Assembly (NCBI GenBank): GCA_022750435.1
Contig: JAKIVS010000002.1
Coordinates: 124,001-188,000 of the forward strand
Origin: Thermoplasmata archaeon
GTDB lineage: Archaea; Thermoplasmatota; Thermoplasmata; Lutacidiplasmatales; UBA184
Length of the DNA: 64,000 nt
Reading direction: 5' to 3'
Positions within the stretch are counted from its first letter, which is position 1; each line of letters opens with the position of its first letter. Made by a program: the position numbers and the translations under genes. Shown in pieces: positions 8,439 through 17,500 of the stretch. The notes beneath the pieces were generated by a model that did no database searches, was not told the DNA's origin, and was given only the letters and a program-made list of their open reading frames with translations.

Positions 8439-9446
8439 TTACGGAAGCGTGGCGCTGGCGGGCGGCTCTGGACCCTCCGAAGCAACCTCACCACTGGCCA
8501 ATCGCCGTGGCCCGGACCCTGGGGACACCCCGGGGGCGGTCCCCGGCGGGGACCCGCCGGCGGCCGGGGGAAGCGAATCGACGAGCTTCTTCGAGCCAGG
8601 GAGCTTGTAGAGCGAGTACGCGGCCAGCGCCACGATGACGGCCGCGAGCGCGGCGAAGAGGAGGTCACCGACGGTCGATCCGACCCACTTCAGCTTGATG
8701 ACGACCTGGGAGAGGCCGAACGAGACCACAAGCCCGTCCATGGCCATCACAAACCGGGTGAACACGTCCCGCGACACGCGGCGCATCACCCAGGTCCCCA
8801 GCGGGACCCCGATGATGACCGGGATCAGCAGGAACGGAATGAGCATCAACGAGGGGGCGGAGACGAGGTTGGCGCCCAGGAATTCGGTAAACACGAGGTA
8901 GGTGGCGAGCGTCAGGCTCGACTCCGCGACCCGGACCTGGGCCATGGTGCATCGGAACTCGTTCTTGGTGAGCCCCTGGTTCCGGAAGAACACGGCGAGC
9001 GGGGGACCGGAGATCGTGGTCAGCGCGTACAGGAAGCCAATCCCGGGCCCGAGGGCGGTTCCCCCGCGACGCTCGTTCGTGAAGGGACGGCGGAGACCGA
9101 GGAGCTGGACGACCACGAGGGGAAGGAGGACGAGATAGACGACGACCTTGACGTCGTTCACGGCGAGGTACGTCAAACCCACGGTCCCAAGGATCACCCC
9201 GGGCAGCAGCGTCCGGACGACCGGCATCGCCCGTGCCTTCGTCGCCGAGATGAACGCACGTTCCCGGTACAGGAGCGTGATGTTGACCACGAGCTCGACG
9301 CTCACCAGCGCCGGGTTGAGGAGCTTGTTCGAGAACCAGAGGACCGCGATCGGGGTGACGATCGACGAGAACCCGTACCCGATCGCGCCGTTGATCGTCG
9401 CGGCGAACAGCGCGACTAGGGCGAGCCAGATCGTCGACCAGTCCAT
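8439..9446 (-). CDS. TauE/SafE-family anion (sulfite/organosulfonate) exporter
   Basis: Polytopic membrane permease of the TauE/SafE (TSUP, COG0730) family, which exports sulfite, sulfonates or related organic anions. The first repeat shows FAATINGAIGYGFSS near residue 15 and the second shows ALTTISGPPLAVFFRNQG near residue 150, the duplicated glycine-rich entry motif. The 335-aa length includes a longer hydrophilic C-terminus rich in Pro/Gly/Ser. The substrate cannot be told from sequence. On the minus strand a TAAGTATGG string lies about 45 bases upstream and may be its TATA box. Confidence 0.85.
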   Translation of the reverse strand: MDWSTIWLALVALFAATINGAIGYGFSSIVTPIAVLWFSNKLLNPALVSVELVVNITLLYRERAFISATKARAMPVVRTLLPGVILGTVGLTYLAVNDVKVVVYLVLLPLVVVQLLGLRRPFTNERRGGTALGPGIGFLYALTTISGPPLAVFFRNQGLTKNEFRCTMAQVRVAESSLTLATYLVFTEFLGANLVSAPSLMLIPFLLIPVIIGVPLGTWVMRRVSRDVFTRFVMAMDGLVVSFGLSQVVIKLKWVGSTVGDLLFAALAAVIVALAAYSLYKLPGSKKLVDSLPPAAGGSPPGTAPGVSPGSGPRRLASGEVASEGPEPPASATLP

Positions 9447-9705
9447 GCGAGGGCCCCCGGATGGCTAGGGGCTCACGCGCATCCATACTTACTGGTATCG
9501 GGACTCACAGAACGCCCGTGGGAATGCGAGACGGCGGTTCCGGTCGACGGCGGAGTTCCGACCGGGGACGGTCGTGGCGAGAGGGCCGGCCCGCGAACGA
9601 ACGCTCGCTGGTATCCAGAACGCCCCTTCGAGAACCTAGATATCCCTCTCGAACCTCGCGCCGCGCGGCACCGCCGACCGGCGGTCCGCAACCGAGGGAA
9701 GAACA

Positions 9706-10110
9706 ATGCCGTCTGGACCGCAACTGGTGAGCCTGATCCCGATCCGCAACATGGACCGCGCCATCGGCTTCTACACGAAGAAGCTCGGCGCCAAGGTTCA
9801 GTACCGCGGGAAGGGATCGATGAAGAACTTCTGGGCGTCGCTCAGCGTCGCCGGCGCGAATGTCTGGTTCGTGGCCCCCGAGAAGCGGGAAGCGCGGACG
9901 CTCGCCTACCATACGTTCCTCGTGAAGGACATCAAGAAGTTCGTCGCCAAGCTCCAGAAGGCCGGCGTCACGTTCGAGAAGGCCGTGAAGGTGAGCAAGG
10001 AGACGAAGATCGAGGGCGTCATCGCCCGGGAGGACTTCGGCGCCTCGGCCTTTTTCAAGGACACGGAGGGGAACACGCTGATGGTCTGGCAGAACTTCCC
10101 CCCGATGTAA
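9706..10110 (+). CDS. VOC-superfamily (glyoxalase/bleomycin-resistance fold) protein
   Basis: A single vicinal-oxygen-chelate protein of 134 aa with two beta-alpha-beta-beta-beta units: SLIPIRNMDRAIGFYTKKLGA at the N-terminus and YHTFLVKDIKKFVAKLQKAGV from about residue 68, ending DTEGNTLMVWQNF. It could be a lyase, isomerase or ligand-binding protein. Only one His sits where a metal ligand is usual, so metal binding is uncertain. GAGGGA just before the ATG is a plausible ribosome-binding site, and CTAGATATCC about 65 bases upstream is a plausible TATA box. The 259-base gap to the divergent TauE gene holds only these signals. Confidence 0.8.
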   Translation: MPSGPQLVSLIPIRNMDRAIGFYTKKLGAKVQYRGKGSMKNFWASLSVAGANVWFVAPEKREARTLAYHTFLVKDIKKFVAKLQKAGVTFEKAVKVSKETKIEGVIAREDFGASAFFKDTEGNTLMVWQNFPPM

Positions 10111-10196
10111 TCGCCGACCGAACCCCTCGCCGGCGCCCGCTCGTTCGGGCGCCGGCCGCCCCCCACCGGAGGGACGGGCGCTGACCCTCGGCAGCC

Positions 10197-11303
10197 CTAG
10201 ACCAGCTTCCCTGCGCGCACGACCGGTTTCCCATCGATCGAAAGGTATGCGCCGGTCACGACCATCCAGGCCCCGAACGGCGAGGCGTTCTTTCCCCCGC
10301 GGAACTGGTTCCCGCCGAGGCTGAAGAACAGCGAGCCGGCCTCTTGGTCCTCCATCTGGGGCAGCTTGTGGATGGCGGAGTTCAGGCCCACGGAGAAGGA
10401 GGCGAGCCGGTCCCGGCCCGCCTTCGGCGCCTTGTGGTATGCCGCGAGGATCTTCTCCCCGCCCGACTCGTACGACTGGTCGGTGAGGTGCCCGTCCGCG
10501 AAGCTCCACCGGATCCCGGTGACGGGCCCGCTGTCGGGGTAGGTGGTGTGATTGCCGACCAGCGTGCCGGAGGCGGACGTGTGGTCGATCGGGGTCCCGA
10601 CCACGCCGCCCGGGACCGTCGCCATGTTGTTGCCTGCCTTCAGGTCGGCCTCGTCGACGAGCCCGTCGTCCAAGAGGATGGGGAACTTGCCGAGGCGGAA
10701 CGTCAGCTCCGTACCGTTGGGGTGGCTCACCGTCGCGACCGTTCCCTTCCGGATCCGGTCGGCGACCCTCGACCCCAGCTGGTGGAGCGTCTTCGGCGGC
10801 ACCAGGCTGGCCCGGACCAGCTCCTCCTGCCATTCGGCGAGGTCGAGACCCCACCGGTCGGCCGCCAACTGGCTGACTCGGCCGAGGTAGAGCCGGGCGC
10901 CCCGGATCTTCGCCTTCGCCGCCCGCTTGTACCATTCCTGGTTGTAGCCGGCGACGCCGTTCAGCTTCTTGGGCGGAAGGCCCTCCGCCCGGGGCCACTG
11001 CGAGGGCCCGAAGAAGAACACGTAGGCGGAGGTCCTGGCGAGCGCCGCCCACTCGTGAGTCCCAACGCGACCGGTGTGGTGGCCGTTTCCGTTCTGGATG
11101 GCTTCCCAGAACGCCGGCTCGTCCTCGTACAGCAACATCGGATTCGCCCCGAGCTTTCGGGCCTCGGTGACGAACGGCTTCGCCCAGGGGAGCGATTCTG
11201 ACCAGCTTTCGATCACGACGTTCTCGCCTTTCTTGACGTGGAGCGTCTGGGTGAGGACCATCTTCGCGAGTCGGGCCGCGGCTTCGGGGGACGCGTCGGG
11301 CAT
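10197..11303 (-). CDS. M29-like aminopeptidase-family protein with missing metal ligands
   Basis: A 368-aa protein resembling peptidase family M29 (AmpS/thermophilic aminopeptidases): an N-terminal open alpha/beta domain with LHVKKGENVVIES and a C-terminal domain with GTELTFRLGK, YESGGEKILAAYH and LASFSVGLNSAIHKL. Expected metal-site motifs are altered. The EVFTAP-type Glu is GVVGTP, the GTIHIALG-type His is GSLFFSLGG, and the HWD pair is FGAWMVV. On this alignment by eye, four of the five usual ligands are gone. It may therefore be a non-catalytic paralogue or use other chemistry, as other M29-related enzymes such as NicX do. ATG start; no TATA box is obvious. Confidence 0.75.
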   Translation of the reverse strand: MPDASPEAAARLAKMVLTQTLHVKKGENVVIESWSESLPWAKPFVTEARKLGANPMLLYEDEPAFWEAIQNGNGHHTGRVGTHEWAALARTSAYVFFFGPSQWPRAEGLPPKKLNGVAGYNQEWYKRAAKAKIRGARLYLGRVSQLAADRWGLDLAEWQEELVRASLVPPKTLHQLGSRVADRIRKGTVATVSHPNGTELTFRLGKFPILLDDGLVDEADLKAGNNMATVPGGVVGTPIDHTSASGTLVGNHTTYPDSGPVTGIRWSFADGHLTDQSYESGGEKILAAYHKAPKAGRDRLASFSVGLNSAIHKLPQMEDQEAGSLFFSLGGNQFRGGKNASPFGAWMVVTGAYLSIDGKPVVRAGKLV

Positions 11304-11497
11304 GGCGGGCCAAACTGGGCACTCCTACATGAAGGCCGACTCGGCGAGACCCCGTGGAACTCCCCGACGGCCCCCGTTTCCGGCCCGAGCCCGTCGGGCG
11401 GCGAGGGCGGTCGGTCCTCGGATCGTCGCGGGGAGCGCCGGTGCGAGCGGGCTAAGGCGACGGGCGGCGTGTCGACCCTGCGGGGTGTTCCATCGCC

Positions 11498-12079
11498 GTG
11501 CTCGCGTTCCCACCCCTGCCGAACGCGCCGGGGTCTCTCCCCGTGGAGGACCCGTTCCGGACCGAGAGTACCCTGCTCTTCACGCGGCAACCCGACATCG
11601 GGCGCACCGTCGCGATCGCCGACGCGAACGGACGCGTCCTCGCCACGGCCTCCACGACCTTGCGGGGATGGAAGGGCTTTCTCGAGCTCGACCTTACGGA
11701 CAACACCGACCGGTTGCTGCTCACCTATCGACTCGCGCCGCCCCGCCCGGGGCGAGTCCTCTCGATCCGTCCGCTCGCCCTCGCCGATGGGGTCGGCCGA
11801 CCGTTGGGAACCCTCCAAGCACGGTTCGACGGATGGCGCGGGCGGCGGTTCGCGCTCCTCCGGCCGGACGGGGAGTACCTCGTCGTGCCGCACGTCTCCC
11901 GATTCCGGGACGACCCGCTGATGCTCGGCCGACACGTCGTGGGTTCGGTGCGCGAGAGGGGCGCTCTCCTCAGTACGTACACTCTCCGATTCACGCAACC
12001 GTGCGACCATCTCCATGCCGCAGGACTCCTCGTCTTCGTCGCTCTTCGCGCCGGACGGACCATGGCCGTCGGAAACTGA
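11498..12079 (+). CDS. Tubby-like/LURP-one-type beta-barrel protein (tentative)
   Basis: A 193-aa protein with no catalytic motif visible. Alternating strands such as VAIADANGRVLATAST, LLTYRLAPPRPGRVLSIRP and GRPLGTLQARFDGWRGRRFALL followed by RPDGEYLV recall the closed-barrel LURP-one/phospholipid-scramblase-like fold found in many short prokaryotic proteins of unknown role. The start is a GTG. It lies 77 bases before the next gene on the same strand and may share its transcript. The fold call is inference. Confidence 0.55.
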   Translation: MLAFPPLPNAPGSLPVEDPFRTESTLLFTRQPDIGRTVAIADANGRVLATASTTLRGWKGFLELDLTDNTDRLLLTYRLAPPRPGRVLSIRPLALADGVGRPLGTLQARFDGWRGRRFALLRPDGEYLVVPHVSRFRDDPLMLGRHVVGSVRERGALLSTYTLRFTQPCDHLHAAGLLVFVALRAGRTMAVGN

Positions 12080-12156
12080 GGATTCTGTCTCCCCGCGGGA
12101 GCGGAGCGGGACGTGCCACCGATGGCCTCTTCTGAGGAGGTCCGTGTCGACGGACC

Positions 12157-12840
12157 GTGAAGGTACTGCTCTTCGGCGGCTCGGGGATGGTCGGTCAGGG
12201 CGTCCTGCGCGAATGCCTGCTCGATCCGACCGTCGAGACGGTCCTCTCCGTGGGACGCAGCCCGGTGGGCAACGTCGCCCCGAAACTGACGGAACTCCTG
12301 CGGCCGAACCTGAAGGAGCTGGGCGATGCCGAGGCGCAGCTCACCGGCTACGACGCGTGCTTCTTCTGCCTCGGCATCTCCTCGGTCGGACTCTCGGAGG
12401 GCGACTTCCGCCGCGTGACGTACGACCTGACGGTCTCGGTCGCCGAGCGCCTCGCCCGCCTCAACCCGGCCATGACGTTCGTCTACGTCTCCGGCGCCGG
12501 GACGGACAGCACCGAGCACGGTCGCGCCATGTGGGCGCGGGTGAAGGGCGCGACCGAGAACGCGATCCTTCGGCTTCCGTTCCGCCGGGCGTACATGTTC
12601 CGTCCCGGGGCCATCCAGCCGAAGCACGGAATCCGGTCGAAGACCGCCGTGTACCGGTTCCTCTACGTTGCGCTCTTCCCGTTCCTCTGCGTAGTGAAGT
12701 CGGTCTCGCCGGATTCACTCACCACCACCGAGGCCGTCGGCCGCGCGATGATCCGCGTCGCCGCCGACGGCGCGCCGACCCCGCTCGTCAGCACGCGCGA
12801 GATCAACCGGTTGGCCCGGATGGCGCCGACCGGCGCCTAA
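12157..12840 (+). CDS. NAD(P)-binding Rossmann protein (atypical SDR/epimerase-like)
   Basis: A 227-aa atypical short-chain dehydrogenase. The N-terminal LLFGGSGMVGQGVLRE is the GxxGxxG dinucleotide loop, DACFFCLGIS closes strand 4, and FVYVSGAGTDSTEHGR with AMWARVKGATENAI supplies the region where Ser and Lys of the active site are expected. The catalytic Tyr is not in the classical YxxxK context. Such proteins act as epimerases or NADPH-binding redox sensors. GAGGAGGT about 14 bases before the GTG could serve as a ribosome-binding site. Its last 38 bases overlap the 3' end of the convergent PQQ-like gene. Confidence 0.8.
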   Translation: MKVLLFGGSGMVGQGVLRECLLDPTVETVLSVGRSPVGNVAPKLTELLRPNLKELGDAEAQLTGYDACFFCLGISSVGLSEGDFRRVTYDLTVSVAERLARLNPAMTFVYVSGAGTDSTEHGRAMWARVKGATENAILRLPFRRAYMFRPGAIQPKHGIRSKTAVYRFLYVALFPFLCVVKSVSPDSLTTTEAVGRAMIRVAADGAPTPLVSTREINRLARMAPTGA

Positions 12841-14320
12841 CGACCGACGGGGTCGACGCCCCCGGGAGGGTCCCCACGGGCCCGACGGCCCGGTGGCCGC
12901 CGCCGGGGAGGCAGGTTCCCAGGTCGAATGCGTAGATCCGGCCGTCGCTCGCCCCCACCACGATCTCTCCGTGGGCGATCGCCGCCGGGCCCTGGAAGTT
13001 CCCGGTGGTCGTCGTGAAGTGGTAGACGAGCGTCCCGCTGCTCGCGTTAAGGACCTGGAACTCCTGGCCGGCACCGACGGCGAGGACGCCGTCCGCGTAA
13101 GCGGCCGCGCCGAGGACCGCCCCACTGGTCTCTCCAACCTGCCAGAGGAGCTTTCCGGTGGACGCCGCGAGGGCGTCGACGGAGCCGGTGAAGTTCTGCG
13201 ACCCGATGCGGGTCGCGGAGGTCCCGACGTACACCCGCCCGGAGTTCCACGAGACCGGGCCAAGGTTGGGGGATCCGTTGAGCGGGGAGGGGAACGCGAG
13301 GCTCCGCTCCCACACTGGGCCCTTCGAGAGGTTCGCCTGGTCCCATGCGTAGACGTAGCCGTTCTTGTCGGAGGCCGCCACGAGGGCAGGACCCGTCGCC
13401 GGGGCGTAAAGGACCGGCGTGGCCCCGAAGTCCCCGTCCGCGATCGTCTGGTTCGCGGGGATGGTCCAATTGCCGGTGAGGCCGAGCGTCGTGGCGTTGA
13501 ACGCGAGGGCGGAGTCGCCGAAGGTCGAGCCGTTCGGGCCGGAGTCGCCGGTGGTCACGAACACGGTGTTCGAGCCCGCCGCGAACGCTGGCGTGGTCCA
13601 GATGCTCGCCCCCAGCGTACCGCTCGCCGTCGTGTAGAATGTGTGGACGATCGCGTGCGTCTTGAGGGAGAGCTGGAGGAGACCGCCCCGGACCGCCTGA
13701 GAGCTCCCCTTCGCCGCGAGTCCGACGTACGCGGACCCGTCCGCGAGGAGCGGGCTCGCCCAGTTGAAGTAGCCGGCCGAGGTGCTGCCGACGATGACGC
13801 TCCACCGGATCGCGCCGGTGGACGCGTTCAGCGCGTACCAGGACGAGTTGCCTCCTCCGACGTAGACCGTGTTTCCGCTGACGGTTGCCGACGAGGCAAT
13901 CCCCCGAGGGTGACTCCCGAAGCTGTCGAGGCCGAGGAACGTCTTCCAGAGGAGCGCCCCCGTCGACGCGTTGAGCGCGTACTCGTCGCCGTTCCACGAC
14001 CCGATGTAGACGACGCCGTTGACGATCGACGGGGAGGCGCTGACGTCCTTCCCAGTGGCGTACGACCACGCCTTCGTGAGATGCGGCGCGGTCGCGGTCG
14101 AGATGGACGTCTCGCCGTGTGCGTTCCCGTCCCGCGAGGGGCTGCCGAGGTACGTGGGCCAATTGCTCCCTCCGCAGGCGGACAAGGGGGTCGCGGTGGG
14201 CTCCGGATGAGAGAGCGTCGCATCGAGGAAGGCCGCCGACGCGGGGCCGGTCCCGCCGCCCACCATCGCGAGCGTGGCGAGCGCGACGAAGCCGAGCACC
14301 CAAAATTTGGAGGTCGACAC
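12803..14320 (-). CDS. Secreted PQQ-like beta-propeller repeat protein
   Basis: A 505-aa exported protein. A signal peptide (residues 5-30) is followed by quinoprotein-type propeller blades recognisable by the xVYVGxxxxxxYALNASTGxxxW pattern: VVYIGSWNGDEYALNASTG, TVYVGGGNSSWYALNASTG, GRVYVGTSATRIG and GSVDALAASTGKLLW, then GEIVVGASDGRIYAFDLG. No dehydrogenase PQQ or calcium motifs are obvious, so it may bind ligands or surface partners instead of catalysing a reaction. It lacks the C-terminal membrane anchor of its neighbours. GTG start; CCTTAACTC about 37 bases upstream is the probable TATA box. The 3' end overlaps the convergent gene by 38 bases. Confidence 0.85.
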   Translation of the reverse strand: MSTSKFWVLGFVALATLAMVGGGTGPASAAFLDATLSHPEPTATPLSACGGSNWPTYLGSPSRDGNAHGETSISTATAPHLTKAWSYATGKDVSASPSIVNGVVYIGSWNGDEYALNASTGALLWKTFLGLDSFGSHPRGIASSATVSGNTVYVGGGNSSWYALNASTGAIRWSVIVGSTSAGYFNWASPLLADGSAYVGLAAKGSSQAVRGGLLQLSLKTHAIVHTFYTTASGTLGASIWTTPAFAAGSNTVFVTTGDSGPNGSTFGDSALAFNATTLGLTGNWTIPANQTIADGDFGATPVLYAPATGPALVAASDKNGYVYAWDQANLSKGPVWERSLAFPSPLNGSPNLGPVSWNSGRVYVGTSATRIGSQNFTGSVDALAASTGKLLWQVGETSGAVLGAAAYADGVLAVGAGQEFQVLNASSGTLVYHFTTTTGNFQGPAAIAHGEIVVGASDGRIYAFDLGTCLPGGGHRAVGPVGTLPGASTPSVVRRRSAPSGPTG

Positions 14321-14579
14321 GGCCGCCCTAGTTCCGGGGCACGCCCGGACCGAGTTAAGGGACCCGGACGACCCAACTTCGCCGGAACGAACTCCGGTCG
14401 GCGAGTCGGCCCGCCCGATGCGACGAGACGGACATTGGAGCGACCGCCTGGGTCACCCCGCTCCGGCCCGTCGCGAGGGCGCGATCTCGCCGGTCGCCCC
14501 CGGGGTCGGCGGTGGGATGGACGGCCTGCGCTCCGGGAGCGGGGGTCGTCGCGCTGGGGAATCGAACTTCCGCGAGGGG

Positions 14580-17500
14580 CTACGTGGTTCCGTCGGACGG
14601 TTCGGGGTCCGCGCCGCCCGACCGACCGTCGGAAGCCTGCCCGTTCGACGAGAAGGTCCCGCCGCCGCGGCGGCCGAAGATGGCCCCGACCACGAGCCCG
14701 ACGATCAGGAGGACCGCCAGGAGGCCGAGTGCGATCTCTTCGCCGGTCGACGCGCTGGTCGTCGACGTGTGCGACGCGGGCGCCGGGCCGAACGTCGCCG
14801 TCTCGTTGGTCGGCCCGTTCACGACGACGTTCGACGTGCCGCTCGCTCCCGTGTACGGTGTCGCACCGGCCGTGCCGGAACCGGTCCAGCCGAGGAACTG
14901 ATCGCCCGCACTAGCGGTCGCGTTGATCGTCGTGGTGGTGCCGGGAGCGACCCAGCTCGTTCCCTCGCCGCTCACGGTCCCGCCGGGGCCCGCTCGAACG
15001 GTGAGGGCGAATTGTTCGGAGAAGGAGACGGTCGCCGACCGGTTCGCGAGCACGATGACCGAGATCGGAGCGGAATCGTTCGCGACGTACCGGGTCCCGA
15101 GACCCGCGTAGACCGCAGGGACGAGCAGGGCGTACGTCCCGTTCAGCCCGGAGAGGTTCAGCGTCGGGTGGGCGCCCGAGGCGCTCGTGCTGGCCGTCCC
15201 GACGGTGACGTTCCACGACCATCCCGATGGGAGCCCCGACTCCGTGACCGTAAGGGAGAACACCGCGGGCGGCGGGAATGCCCGGTACGAGAACGTGGCC
15301 GTCTCCCCGCTCGGCCCGAGGACGGTGACGGCGGTCGTCTCGGTCGTCGCGGAGGCGATCCCCGGACCGCTCGCGTTCCAGCCCGTGAACTCGAAGTGGT
15401 ACGACGGCGTCGCGGTGAGCTCCACGGTCGTCCCGGCGTCCTGCCAGGTCCCCCCGACGAACTCCGAGGGGGAGACAGAGCCACCGGGTCCGCTCGCCAC
15501 GTTCAGCAGGAACTGGGTGGAGTAGGTGACCGTGATCGTCCCGTCGGAGTCGATGGGGAACGCTCCGCTCATCAAGGCCCCGAACGACGACGCGACGGAC
15601 GTCGGGACCCACCGGGTCCCGTTCGACGACGCCCCGTAGACGGTCGGCGTCGAAAACGCGTACGACCCATTCGAGAGTTCCCCGACGGTGACGCTCCCGT
15701 CGGTCCCGGTGTACGAGGTCCCGCCGAGGGTGAAGGCGAGCCCCACGCCGTTCGGGAGCCCCTGGGCGCTCACCGTCACGTTCCACGTCGGGAGGGGGAT
15801 GGGGCGGAAGGTCGCGAGCTCCGTCACGGGCGCGGTCGGGTTGATCGTCGTCGGGTTGTCGTGCGTCTGGAGCGCCGTGGACGAGCCCGCACCGGCACCG
15901 GTCCAATCCAGGAAGTGGAACCCGGGCCGGGCGGTGGCGTTGAGAACCACCGCGGCACCGGTCTCGACCCACCGGCTCGCCGGGGAGACGGTCCCGCCGG
16001 TGCTCGCGGAGACCGAGAGCCAGAACATCGGCTGGTAGCCGATCACGACGTCGGCCGAGCCGTTGAACCAGTACGCTGTGGTCAGGTTCGTCGAGTTCTC
16101 CCAGGTCGTGTTCTCGACGAACGGGAACACCGAGATCGAGGCCGCGTAGAACGCGACGCCGTCCTGGGTGTAGACGTCGGAGCCGTTCAACGCGAACGCC
16201 GTCCCGCCCGCGACGGGGAGCGCGAGGGATCCGTCGGTCACGGCGTACGACGCGCCGCCGACGTCGGCCGACCACGCCGTTCCGTTCGGGAGACCCGAGG
16301 CGGAGAAGTTCGCGACGAAGGTCTGAGAGGTGATGGTCTGCAGGTTGTAGCTGACGGTCACGAGACTCTGCACCGGCTCCTTCACCGGCGACGCGGGGGT
16401 CGCGGTCGGGACCCAGTACGACCCGCTCGCGGCGCCCGGGACCGTCCAGAGGGTGTACTGGACGGCGGTCTGGTTGATGGTGACGTTCAGCCACGGGACC
16501 GTCGCGCCCGCGTTCTCGGTCCCTTCGGGAGTACTGTTCTGGGTGACGGTCACCCCCCACGGAGTGCCGGTCGGTAGCCCGCTTTCGACGAACGAGAGCG
16601 GGTAGCCGTACGGGCCGACGCACGCGAGGAGGCCCCCGATGCCGTTGCAGTTGCCGTGGTCGAGGAAGTTCGCCGTCTCGTTGACGGGCGACGTTCCGAC
16701 GTGGAGGGTCGTCGCGGAGACGTTGGTGCTGAGGGAGCCGTTCCCGGTCCCCGTCCAGGCGAGCCAGGTCAGGTTGTCGTACTGGCAGCTCACGACGCAG
16801 GAGATCGGCTGGGCGACCACGTCGAGCGCGAACGAGGTCCCGACGCCGACCCAGAACGTGCCGGGGAGCGGCGTCATCGAGTACGTCGCCGCGTTGAGCC
16901 CGGCGGTGAGGTTCGCCGGGGTGATCGGGGGGTTGAGGACGACAACGACCTGCACGAACTCCTGGAACGTGAAGTCGAGCGTGGTGCTCGCCGAGAACGT
17001 CGCCGGGGAGACCGGGTTCGATGCGGCCGCCACGGGTTGCCAAGCGACCCCGTAGGAGAGGTTCAGCCAGGCGACGGCCCAGCCGATCGCCTCGCCGGTC
17101 GGAACCCCCGAGACGATCAGGTCGGTGCCGGCGGGCGCCGACCGCTCGTTGCCGAGCACGTCGGCCGACCACGTGGACCCCACGGTCAGGTTCGTCTCGT
17201 GGAACGTGAGGGAGATGCCGGTGCCCGCGAATCGCCAGGAGACCACGACGGTCGTGTTCGGTTCGACGGAGTTCGGGCGGCCGAAGGTGCAGACCGGGCC
17301 CCCGGACGCGACCGGGCACGCCGAGTTCGTCCAGGCGAAGTACGTCGCTCCGGACGGCGCGGTCGTGGCCGTCTCATACTCGCCCGTGTCCGCCGCGTTC
17401 AGCGAGTTCCAAGTGAACGTGGACAGTGCCGCGGGGGCGCTCCAGGAGGCGCCGTTCGTCGTTGTGTTCACTTCGAGCAGCTGGTACTGGCCGCAGTAGG

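Noticed and set aside
14540-14580. GGGAATCGAACTTCCGCG looks like a tRNA T-arm.
   Set aside because: The flanking stem does not pair and there is no matching acceptor, anticodon arm or promoter.
14274-16577. A long plus-strand open frame (767 codons) opposite the 1533-aa surface protein, and similar ones at 20177-21421, 21545-23413 and 16656-18257.
   Set aside because: Antisense frames of high-GC genes stay open by chance. These read as Arg/Gly/Asp-rich sequence without domains, while the minus-strand products have clear modules.
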